5,586 bases of DNA from Candidatus Omnitrophota bacterium (GTDB lineage: Bacteria > Omnitrophota > Koll11 > JAHIPI01), in NCBI GenBank assembly GCA_028718265.1, contig JAQUMG010000122.1, forward strand, positions 1-5,586, written 5' to 3'. Numbering within the stretch: the first letter of the stretch is position 1; each line of letters opens with the position of its first letter. The notes under the pieces are model-generated. The model worked only from the letters and a program-made list of their open reading frames with translations, did no database searches and was not told the origin of the DNA. Positions 1 through 5,586 of the stretch are shown in pieces. The position numbers were made by a program, and so were the translations under genes.

Positions 1-1382
1 CCCCAGAATGTCCGCCTGAACAGCAATAGCGCCGTCAAAGACAGCGGAATGGCCAGCGATATGTATTTTTTAAATATCAGCTTCCCTCCCGGAATAAAAT
101 CCATTGAATCGGGATAAGTATCGGGCGTCGAAAAAGCCATCTTGGGATCGTTTAAAAGGTCCTTGAACACTCCTACGGCTTTTTCCCTTCTCATGTGTTC
201 CAGGGTCTGGATATGCCCTACGTTGCTTTTATAAATAAGATTATAAGCTACGCCTAAAATCAGTACGCAGATTACGAAGAGCAGGATCTTGTAAATTGTA
301 GTTTTATCTTTTCTGTTGAATACCAGGTAGGCGATTAAAGTTAAACAATAGTAAAAAAGGATCTGCACGGTCTCGCGAACATGCACAATGGTGAGCGAAA
401 GGACCAGCAAGATAGATATGAAGAAAAATCTATTAAAAACCCCTTTATTTAATATGTATTTAAAACTGAATATCAAAACCAGAGGCAATAATATCCCCAT
501 GGCTATATCCGATGTATGCGAAATAGGCACAAGCTGCCCGCAATAAAGCCCCGGCAGCTTGCCCGCTGCGCCATTGAATATCAGTGCCACACAGGAGATT
601 AAAATCGTAAAAGCTATGTATTTTGACTTAAAAAGCGTCTTCCCCATGGTCCAAATCACCAGTAACGATAAAATCCCCAGGACAAATCTTATCTTGGCAT
701 AGACTATTATCGGGTCTATCGCCGAGAACCTGGAAATTAAAGCGATCAGGAAATGCACCCCGGGATATATATATGTATAAGCCAGCCCCTCTTTCATCCA
801 AATGTTTGTCCTGGTCAATTCGGGGTTTTCCAATAATTTTCTTATTACGGATACGTGGATCATGTCCTCATTGGTCCGAAGAGGGCTCTCGATCTTAAAC
901 AACAGCACCGCTGTGGATATGATGAATAAGATGGACAGGAAATAAATTATGACATTGATCCTGCTGAAGTTGGCCCTTAACACGCCCAAATAATCTATGG
1001 AGGCCCTGCGCTCCTTGAAAAAGCTGATTAAAAATAATACGAGACAAGCCAATATCATTCCTAAAGATATTTTGAAGCAATTTAACCGCATCTCCATAGC
1101 CAGAATGCAAAAAATTTCGATGATCAAAAAACTTAAGCCGAAAGATACGGCAAATAATTCAAAGAAATCCATTTCATATCTTTTTCTTAACTGCATTATA
1201 TTAAACAGCAAATAACCTGGGATTATGAGGACGAAGGCCGAAGACAATAAGATCCCGATCGCAACGTTTCCGTTTGAGAACGGGAAAGGAACGGCATAAG
1301 ACACTAACATCCGGAAAGCGTAACAGATCAAAAGACCTATTAACGCATATTTAAGGCTGAAGAGGACTTTATTTATTTTCAT
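1..1382 (-). CDS. Multi-pass membrane protein, putative GT-C-type glycosyltransferase (3' end cut by window edge)
   Basis: I translated this frame by hand from an ATG at 1382. It stays open for 460 codons to the window edge, so the C-terminus is missing. The protein is very hydrophobic, with about a dozen likely membrane helices, roughly at residues 9-29, 41-63, 75-96, 105-122, 144-163, 231-250, 256-270, 292-311, 318-334, 337-354, 363-382 and 439-457. A non-membrane loop after the fifth helix carries an acidic pair and a His (RTNEDMIH, 170-176; E172, D173, H176), followed by YIYPGVHFL (204-212). An acidic motif in the first large outer loop is typical of GT-C enzymes that use polyprenyl-phosphate sugars. 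Here the resemblance is only in layout, so the function is inferred. It could instead be a polymerase-like or uncharacterised membrane protein. The start lies 5 bases after the radical SAM stop codon, and that stop sits inside the weak ribosome site, suggesting coupled translation. It is probably the membrane-bound step of the glycan pathway encoded upstream. Confidence 0.72.
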   Translation of the reverse strand, partial: MKINKVLFSLKYALIGLLICYAFRMLVSYAVPFPFSNGNVAIGILLSSAFVLIIPGYLLFNIMQLRKRYEMDFFELFAVSFGLSFLIIEIFCILAMEMRLNCFKISLGMILACLVLFLISFFKERRASIDYLGVLRANFSRINVIIYFLSILFIISTAVLLFKIESPLRTNEDMIHVSVIRKLLENPELTRTNIWMKEGLAYTYIYPGVHFLIALISRFSAIDPIIVYAKIRFVLGILSLLVIWTMGKTLFKSKYIAFTILISCVALIFNGAAGKLPGLYCGQLVPISHTSDIAMGILLPLVLIFSFKYILNKGVFNRFFFISILLVLSLTIVHVRETVQILFYYCLTLIAYLVFNRKDKTTIYKILLFVICVLILGVAYNLIYKSNVGHIQTLEHMRREKAVGVFKDLLNDPKMAFSTPDTYPDSMDFIPGGKLIFKKYISLAIPLSLTALLLFRRTFW

Positions 1383-1386
1383 ATAG

Positions 1387-1393
1387 CCTACTT
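1387..1393 (-). promoter_or_regulatory. Ribosome binding site of the membrane protein gene, overlapping the upstream stop codon
   Basis: Read on the minus strand, AAGTAGG lies 4 bases before the ATG at 1382 and matches AAGGAGG at six of seven positions. The TAG stop of the radical SAM gene (1388-1390) is inside it. The spacing is short, so the site is plausible but not strong. A ribosome ending the upstream gene would sit directly on it. Confidence 0.45.
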
Positions 1394-2842
1394 GCCTAAT
1401 CTGTGGAAAAGCATGCATTTTAATCCATCAACATAGTGCCCTATTTTATCCGCCTTAAAATTAAGGATTTCATTAAAAATAAACCGCGGCCTTAAATAAA
1501 ATCCTTTCATGGCTTTTTCCTGCAAGTACATAAGCTTTTCTTTGGTCAAACCGTCCGGCACATAGACGGGAACCCCTCCCGAAAAACCGGGATAAGAAGT
1601 AAAATCGCTCCAATTCTTAAACCGGATCTTCTTTTGCGCATTCAGGCTATCGTATAATTCGCAGCCCGGGTACGGGACAAAAATGTTAAAAATCGCATAT
1701 CTTATGTTTAACCCCTTTGCGAAATCAATGGTTTCGTTTATCATCTCTTCTGTTTCCCCGGGAAGTCCGATCATGAACATGGCATCGGCTACCAGGCCGG
1801 CCTCAGATGCCATATTAACGGCCCTTTTGACATCTTCCGTGGTGAAATTTTTCTTAAGAGACTGCAAAATTTGATTATTCCCTGACTCTACGCCGAAACA
1901 CAATCTTGCGCAACCGGCCTTCTTCATGAGCGATAATAGGTCTTTATCAAGGGGCTTGACCCTGCACTCGGTCACCCATTTGAATTTTTCGTTATATCCC
2001 CTTTTAATTATTTCATTGCAGAACTGTACGGCATGCGACCTTACCAAAGGAAAAGCTAAATCAGTAAAGGAAAAGACTTCTCTGCCATATTTTTCATACA
2101 TATAAATCATTTCATCAACGACTAAATCCGGGCTTCTCATCCTGTATTTATTACCCAGGCTTTTTTCTGTATGCGAGGAGCAGAAGGTGCATTGGTTTGG
2201 GCACCCTCTTGTCGCAAGAATCTGTAATTCGACAAAGCCTTTTTTGACCTGGGTTCTCGGATCCGTGGCGTACCTGTCCATAGGCAGCAAATCCCAGGCA
2301 GGGAACGGCAGGGAATCCAAATTGTCTATATGCGGCCTTGGCGGATTATTTACGACATTATTATTCCTTCTGAAAGATATTCCCTTCACGCTCTCCAGGT
2401 CACCTTTACTTTCGAGAGTCCGGAGAAGTTCCAACATCGTCAACTCGCCTTCCTTGTGCACTATAAAATCGGCATAATTTGAGGATAATATCTCGTCAGA
2501 AAATAAAGAGGCATGCAGGTTTCCCATCACAATTTTGATCTTTGGATAAAGGGCCCGGACCTTGTTAGCGATCTCATATACGACATCGGCTGAAGAAGTA
2601 AGAACGCTTATCCCTATAACATCGGGGCCGAACTCTTCGATAAAGCCAAGGATCTCTTCTAAAGCGTAGCCGCATACATAAGCATCTATGACTTTGACAT
2701 AATAACCATTATCCCTAAGAGCGGACGCTATATAGGCTATACCGATTGAAGGCTGTGGATTCGAAAACTTTTTCAACTCACCATAGGACTTTTTAAGGTC
2801 AGTGGGAGGGATTAAAAGCATGATCTTCATTCGTCGCTCCAT
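1388..2842 (-). CDS. B12-binding-domain radical SAM protein (BchE/methyltransferase-like superfamily)
   Basis: Complete 484-residue protein. The N-terminal half is a cobalamin-binding Rossmann-like domain: IPP at 11-13, PQPSIGIAYIASALR (29-43), DVIGISVLTSS (74-84) and the GNLHAS loop (107-112). The classic DxHxxG motif of base-on-to-His B12 proteins is absent, as in many radical SAM relatives. The central radical SAM barrel carries the [4Fe-4S] motif CPNQCTFC with C214, C218 and C221, then GVESGNNQIL (317-326) and MIGLPGET (357-364). The C-terminal FYLRPRF (448-454) is typical of BchE-like B12-radical SAM proteins. Known members do C-methylations, ring formations and other radical reactions on lipids, sugars, antibiotics and tetrapyrroles; the substrate here is unknown. 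It is cytosolic, oxygen-sensitive by family, and has no signal peptide. Its ATG overlaps the stop of the GT2 gene (TAATG). A second ATG four codons on (at 2830) has a better ribosome site and gives MKIMLLIPP, the usual family start, so a 480-residue product is about as likely. Confidence 0.93.
   Translation of the reverse strand: MERRMKIMLLIPPTDLKKSYGELKKFSNPQPSIGIAYIASALRDNGYYVKVIDAYVCGYALEEILGFIEEFGPDVIGISVLTSSADVVYEIANKVRALYPKIKIVMGNLHASLFSDEILSSNYADFIVHKEGELTMLELLRTLESKGDLESVKGISFRRNNNVVNNPPRPHIDNLDSLPFPAWDLLPMDRYATDPRTQVKKGFVELQILATRGCPNQCTFCSSHTEKSLGNKYRMRSPDLVVDEMIYMYEKYGREVFSFTDLAFPLVRSHAVQFCNEIIKRGYNEKFKWVTECRVKPLDKDLLSLMKKAGCARLCFGVESGNNQILQSLKKNFTTEDVKRAVNMASEAGLVADAMFMIGLPGETEEMINETIDFAKGLNIRYAIFNIFVPYPGCELYDSLNAQKKIRFKNWSDFTSYPGFSGGVPVYVPDGLTKEKLMYLQEKAMKGFYLRPRFIFNEILNFKADKIGHYVDGLKCMLFHRLGK
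2837..2840 (-). promoter_or_regulatory. Ribosome binding site favouring the second ATG of the radical SAM gene
   Basis: GGAG on the minus strand lies 6 bases before the ATG at 2830, an ideal spacing. The first ATG at 2842 has no clear purine-rich site in front of it; it follows AAACCGTATA. Translation may therefore start at 2830, making the first four residues (MERR) untranslated. Alternatively, the 2842 ATG is used by ribosomes re-initiating at the TAATG overlap. Confidence 0.55.
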
Positions 2843-3672
2843 TATACGGTTTTCAGCCTGTCTACTGAGCCCTTTTTCACAAAATTTCTCTTATTCATTA
2901 CTACCCATTTAAACCATAAAACAAAAATATCCTTGACCGAATTCATTATCGCCTTGGGCCTGGTCCCCTTCGCAATTCCTTCTCGCCGGGGAATGAAATC
3001 AATGGGGACTTCTTTTATCGACATGCCATTCCAATAGGACTTTATCAGCCCTTCCGGGTTGACGAAAGAACTATTTGACTCATATTTTATCGATTGGATC
3101 CATTTCGTGGGGTAAATCGTGACATTCTGAAAATCGGATAAAGGGATCCTAAACAAGACCCTGATCAAGATGAAATTGATCACGGAGATAACGGCTTTCT
3201 GTACCGTATCTGACCGCCTGGTCAGGTGTTTTATGCCGAACAATTTTGATACCGCAACAAAAGGTTTTAAGAATTTAACTTTAACCTCAACCGGTTTCCT
3301 TCTTACTCCCTGGACAATATCGTATGTCTTCAGGTATTCAAGGAAAAGGCGTAAATTTGAAATATCATAACACCAGTCAACCGTCTCCCAAAATAAAAAT
3401 TCTTTGGAAGCCCTCTGTATCGCCCGCTGGCATGAAATACTGATATTTAAATTTTTCTCATTCCTGAAGATCTTCAGCTTAGGATTTTTTTCCTGGAATT
3501 TTTTCGCTATATCAAACGTCCGGTCCGTGCTTCCGTCTTCAACGAATATTATCTCATAATCTTCGACGGCATCTTCCATTATCCGAGTAGCTTTCTCGAG
3601 AAACGGTTCTATTGCTTCTTCCTCATTATAACCCCAGCAAATCAGTGAAACACCCCTATCGAACTTATGCAT
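2842..3672 (-). CDS. Family 2 glycosyltransferase, dolichol-phosphate-mannose-synthase-like, divergent
   Basis: Complete 276-residue GT-A-fold glycosyltransferase. The nucleotide-binding start is recognisable as SLICWGYNEEEAIEPFL (9-25), in the place of the usual IVPxYNExE. It is followed by IIFVEDGSTDRT (41-52, with D46 and D50), corresponding to VDDGSxDxT. The C-terminal part keeps the family motif as VPIDFIPRREGIAKGTR (222-238). Between these the protein is unusual: the Gly-rich NxGxGxA stretch reads NLNISISCQRAIQ (74-86), and the metal-binding DxD is replaced by ETVDWCYD (96-103), leaving one central Asp, D99. There is no clear pair of C-terminal membrane helices; a hydrophobic patch at 160-178 and a Trp-rich one at 249-259 could bind the membrane surface. 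Relatives move a sugar from a nucleotide donor to a polyprenyl phosphate or a growing glycan. It shares one base with both neighbours (TAATG on each side), so it is translated with the dehydratase and the radical SAM enzyme. Family is firm; donor and acceptor are unknown, and the altered DxD leaves activity uncertain. Confidence 0.88.
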   Translation of the reverse strand: MHKFDRGVSLICWGYNEEEAIEPFLEKATRIMEDAVEDYEIIFVEDGSTDRTFDIAKKFQEKNPKLKIFRNEKNLNISISCQRAIQRASKEFLFWETVDWCYDISNLRLFLEYLKTYDIVQGVRRKPVEVKVKFLKPFVAVSKLFGIKHLTRRSDTVQKAVISVINFILIRVLFRIPLSDFQNVTIYPTKWIQSIKYESNSSFVNPEGLIKSYWNGMSIKEVPIDFIPRREGIAKGTRPKAIMNSVKDIFVLWFKWVVMNKRNFVKKGSVDRLKTV

Positions 3673-4709
3673 TAGTGCAGTTCTCGTTTGCCCGTTTTAG
3701 TAATAATGGGCACCGTCCGCATCCAAAGCTGCTTCTCCCACCAGTTCCTGTTATTTTGATACCAGGTTATTGTTTTCTCCAGCCCTTCTTCCCAGCCTAC
3801 TTTTGGTTTCCATTTCAGGGCTTTCTTGATCTTCGTCACGTCACCCGTATGCCTGAAGACCTGGCCGGGCCTGTCGCCGACGAAGGTTATAATAGAATCA
3901 TCTTTATCCATCAATCTCACTACGTCCTTGGCGATGGAGAGCATGCTCCTGTGCGTCCCCGATCCGACATTAAAAACCTCTCCCTTCACCTTTTTGACAT
4001 CTGAATGCATGATGATATCTATCGCGTTACAGACATCACCGACAAACACATAATCCCTGGACGCACTCCCGTCCCCGTGCAGCCTGATCGGCTCGTCAAG
4101 GATGCAGCTAGTGACAAAACGGGGTATCGCCTTTTCGAGGTGCTGGTAGGGGCCGTAGTTATTAAAAGGGCGGATGATCACCGCAGGGATACCGTAAGTT
4201 GCCCAGTAAGAATACACTAACCGGTCCGCACCCGCTTTTGCCGAAGCATAAGGGCTCATCGGTTTTAAAGGATGGTCTTCATCCATTTTTTCCTTTTCGG
4301 CGGTCCCGTACACCTCGGAGCTGGAAATATGGATGAACTTCTTGATGCGTTTCCGGTATTTCAAAACAGCGTTAGATAAGGTCTGCGTCCCGAGAATGTC
4401 AGTTTCGAAAAACAAATAGTTGTCATATATAGAGCGCGTCACATGGGTCTCGGCCGCAAAATGCACCACAATATCCGACTGCGAAACGATGGTATCTACC
4501 AGTTCAGCGTTTTTCACGTTTCCATACCAAAATTTGATATTGTTCCCGTCATATTTATTTATGTTGACCGGCAGATTTTCCACGTCTCCCGCGTAAGTAA
4601 GCGCGTCGAGGACAATAATCTTATAGTCGGGGTACTTTTTATATATGTACCTGACAAAATTGCTTCCTATAAAACCTGCGCCGCCGGTAATGAATACGGT
4701 CTTCTTCAT
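3672..4709 (-). CDS. NAD-dependent nucleotide-sugar epimerase/4,6-dehydratase (extended SDR)
   Basis: Complete 345-residue extended short-chain dehydrogenase, a normal length for the family. The N-terminal Rossmann fold has TGGAGFIGS (8-16) and D35 at the end of the second strand, which selects NAD over NADP. HFAAETHVTRS (83-93) is the usual substrate-side motif. The catalytic set is S130, E132, Y154 and K158 (SSSEVYG at 129-135; YASAK at 154-158). RPFNNYGPYQHLEKAIPRF (180-198) and GDGSASRDYVFVGD (212-225) match dTDP-glucose 4,6-dehydratases, as does the late GDRPGQVFRHTGD (278-290). The RmlB Thr-Asp-Glu triad is Ser-Ser-Glu here, as in GDP-mannose 4,6-dehydratase, LegB-type and UDP-glucuronate decarboxylase relatives, so dTDP-glucose is not assured. 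The likely role is to make a 4-keto-6-deoxy sugar nucleotide in the cytosol for the glycosyltransferases encoded next to it. No partner aminotransferase, epimerase or reductase lies in the window. It has the best ribosome site of the operon and starts 2 bases after the WbqC-like gene. Confidence 0.9.
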   Translation of the reverse strand: MKKTVFITGGAGFIGSNFVRYIYKKYPDYKIIVLDALTYAGDVENLPVNINKYDGNNIKFWYGNVKNAELVDTIVSQSDIVVHFAAETHVTRSIYDNYLFFETDILGTQTLSNAVLKYRKRIKKFIHISSSEVYGTAEKEKMDEDHPLKPMSPYASAKAGADRLVYSYWATYGIPAVIIRPFNNYGPYQHLEKAIPRFVTSCILDEPIRLHGDGSASRDYVFVGDVCNAIDIIMHSDVKKVKGEVFNVGSGTHRSMLSIAKDVVRLMDKDDSIITFVGDRPGQVFRHTGDVTKIKKALKWKPKVGWEEGLEKTITWYQNNRNWWEKQLWMRTVPIITKTGKRELH

Positions 4710-4711
4710 TT

Positions 4712-5419
4712 TTATGTCTCCTTTTGATCGCGCTCTTGTTGGATGATCACCGATAAACTGCCCGGACCATGGTTAAACAATAGGTCTACCGCTGAAAGAT
4801 AGGGAATGAATTCGCCGTATAACTGGTCATATGCGGGATGCTTGTAATCCTGGAATTCCACTTTTATGTTATGTTTCGCGAAATCTTCTTCTTTGATATA
4901 GTTTCTCCCTGCAGCCCCTTCGTAGAACGTGTCCGCGTTGAACTTCTTGCAAATATTGATAAGGCGCTCATCCCTGTCTCCCGTTACGTCGAGGCTTGAA
5001 GCCATGACGATCTTTTTCCCTCCCAGGCCGAAACATTCGAGCATCCTGTATATGAAGTACATATCGACATCAATAAGCAAACCCCAATCTTTCGAATATG
5101 CCTCTTCGAAAATTGAAATATAATCATCGAAGAACTTCGATTTGGCGTAGCTATATCTTATCGAGAGCAAATGCTTCTTTTTCCAGTCCGTGGTATTATT
5201 GATTGTTACTTTATTAATGATGGGGAATTTCTCGGATTTCAAAAGCACCGGGACCGTAAGCCATTGAGGCCCGTTAGCAGTCTTGATCCTGTTGCGGTTA
5301 CGCCACCCCTCTTTATCGTATTGGACGTCGTCGTAAATGACAAAAACGTCGCTCTTGTATATCTGCTCGAAAAAACCCAGCCACGGAAGATAGCCAGGCT
5401 GCAAAATGCCGATCCTCAT
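4712..5419 (-). CDS. WbqC-family protein
   Basis: Complete 235-residue soluble protein of the WbqC-like family. The signature N-terminus is plain: QPGYLPWLGFFEQI (7-20), VIYDDVQYDKEGWRNRNRIK (27-46) and GPQWLTVPV (50-58). Further family positions are K80-K82/H83, YEGAAGRNY (166-174) and VDLLFNHGPGS (211-221). WbqC proteins recur in O-antigen, capsule and other glycan clusters, often beside sugar 4,6-dehydratases and aminotransferases. No reaction is firmly assigned to the family that I can cite; a role in modifying an amino or deoxy sugar is inferred from context. There is no signal peptide or membrane helix, so it should act in the cytosol. The start is supported by AAAGG six bases upstream and by a TGATG overlap with the stop of the preceding gene. 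The downstream dehydratase gene begins 2 bases after its stop, and its ribosome site lies within this gene's last codons, so the two products are probably made together. Confidence 0.93.
   Translation of the reverse strand: MRIGILQPGYLPWLGFFEQIYKSDVFVIYDDVQYDKEGWRNRNRIKTANGPQWLTVPVLLKSEKFPIINKVTINNTTDWKKKHLLSIRYSYAKSKFFDDYISIFEEAYSKDWGLLIDVDMYFIYRMLECFGLGGKKIVMASSLDVTGDRDERLINICKKFNADTFYEGAAGRNYIKEEDFAKHNIKVEFQDYKHPAYDQLYGEFIPYLSAVDLLFNHGPGSLSVIIQQERDQKET
4718..4723 (-). promoter_or_regulatory. Strong ribosome binding site of the dehydratase gene
   Basis: AAGGAG on the minus strand, 8 bases before the ATG at 4709, inside the last codons of the WbqC-like gene. It fixes the dehydratase start, which also falls just before the TGGAGFIG nucleotide-binding motif. 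It is the strongest such site in the window, so the dehydratase may be made at a higher level than its neighbours. Confidence 0.8.
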
Positions 5420-5586
5420 CAGCGACCTTTCTTTTTACCTTGGTCGGCGATACAGCCTTCCATATCTTGCATATCAAGGTAAGCGACTTTTTTACTCCTT
5501 TTTACCTCGGCGACTTTTACGATCTTCCAATAGTTATGCTTCCATGACCGGTATTTCCAATCCGGACAATTCCTGCATAGCTCGAT
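5419..5586 (-). CDS. C-terminal tail of a probable radical SAM/SPASM-domain protein (5' part outside window)
   Basis: The frame read from the right edge is open for 55 codons and ends at TGA (5419-5421), whose last base is the first base of the WbqC-like start codon. The visible tail begins IELCRNCPDWKY, with a CxxC pair (visible residues 4 and 7) followed by Asp-Trp. This Cys-x-x-Cys-x-x-Trp pattern is what the end of the SPASM auxiliary iron-sulfur domain looks like in radical SAM proteins of polysaccharide clusters. The last 30 or so residues are Lys-rich and low in complexity (KKKGR at the very end) and look like a non-conserved tail. Only the end of the gene is seen; the radical SAM motif itself would be upstream, so the family is an inference from one short motif. 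Another zinc- or iron-binding Cys-containing protein is possible. The frame is judged coding because it is open throughout and meets the next start in the same TGATG style as the other junctions. Confidence 0.6.
   Translation of the reverse strand: MELCRNCPDWKYRSWKHNYWKIVKVAEVKRSKKVAYLDMQDMEGCIADQGKKKGR
5422..5514 (-). repeat. Imperfect direct repeat in the Lys-rich tail of the upstream partial gene
   Basis: Two units of about 30 bases, at 5483-5514 and 5422-5451, share the order TCGCCGA, AGGTAAAAAG and GTCGC on the minus strand, with small insertions and substitutions between them. Both are in the same reading frame and encode VAEVKRSKKVA and IADQGKKKGR. This could be a short old duplication or simply convergence in an A-rich, Lys-coding end of the gene. 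Confidence 0.3.
5426..5430 (-). promoter_or_regulatory. Ribosome binding site of the WbqC-like gene
   Basis: AAAGG on the minus strand, 6 bases before the ATG at 5419, inside the last codons of the upstream partial gene. Together with the TGATG overlap it supports the start that places QPGYLPW at residue 7, as in the family. Confidence 0.55.

Noticed and set aside
895..1215. Small minus- and plus-strand open frames at 895-1110 and 997-1215
   Set aside because: Both lie inside the continuous reading frame of the membrane protein, whose hydrophobic helices run without a break through this region.
1376..1400. Possible terminator or promoter between the radical SAM and membrane protein genes
   Set aside because: The gap is only 5 bases and no inverted repeat followed by a T run is visible; the genes appear to share a transcript.
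2187..2477. Plus-strand open frame of 96 codons opposite the radical SAM gene
   Set aside because: Shadow of the conserved radical SAM coding strand, with no independent support.
2842..3672. Reading the altered DxD of the GT2 as evidence of a pseudogene
   Set aside because: The frame is intact, of normal length, with overlapping starts and stops on both sides and conserved N- and C-terminal motifs, so divergence is more likely than decay.
3612..4004. Plus-strand open frame of 130 codons opposite the dehydratase/GT2 junction
   Set aside because: It lies fully antisense to two well-supported genes, has no recognisable motif or ribosome site, and its Pro/Phe/His-rich product looks like a complement-strand artefact.
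5171..5482. Plus-strand open frame of 103 codons opposite the WbqC-like gene
   Set aside because: Antisense to a clear family member and crossing into the next gene; no domain or ribosome site seen.

Overview
The window is one stretch of a densely packed bacterial operon, all of it read on the minus strand. It holds four complete genes and two cut by the window edges. In transcription order (right to left) they are: the C-terminal tail of a protein ending in a Cys-rich, SPASM-like segment; a WbqC-family protein; an NAD-dependent nucleotide-sugar 4,6-dehydratase/epimerase; a family 2 glycosyltransferase of the dolichol-phosphate-mannose-synthase type; a B12-binding-domain radical SAM enzyme; and a large multi-pass membrane protein that may be a GT-C-type glycosyltransferase and runs off the left edge. 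No plus-strand gene, RNA gene, mobile element, CRISPR array, promoter or terminator could be supported, and no gap is longer than a few bases.

The genes are joined by minimal junctions. Three neighbouring pairs share a base in a stop/start overlap (TGATG at 5417-5421, TAATG at 3670-3674 and TAATG at 2840-2844). The other two pairs are 2 and 5 bases apart. This implies a single transcript with translational coupling. The transcript start and end both lie outside the window.

The gene set points to a surface polysaccharide or glycolipid locus: nucleotide-sugar tailoring (dehydratase and WbqC-like protein), transfer to an acceptor or lipid carrier (GT2), and a membrane protein of the type that uses polyprenyl-linked sugars or handles glycans at the membrane. 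What sets it apart from a textbook O-antigen locus is the B12-radical SAM gene, and probably a SPASM radical SAM gene, in the same transcription unit. They suggest a radical-chemistry modification such as C-methylation of a sugar or lipid; the substrate cannot be read from the sequence.

Organism: translated as ordinary bacterial genes with moderate base composition. O2-sensitive B12-radical SAM enzymes mixed into glycan operons with WbqC and divergent GT2 proteins are common in uncultivated anaerobic lineages such as Omnitrophota-like bacteria, and this is a low-confidence guess from style only. No marker gene is present to settle the taxonomy.
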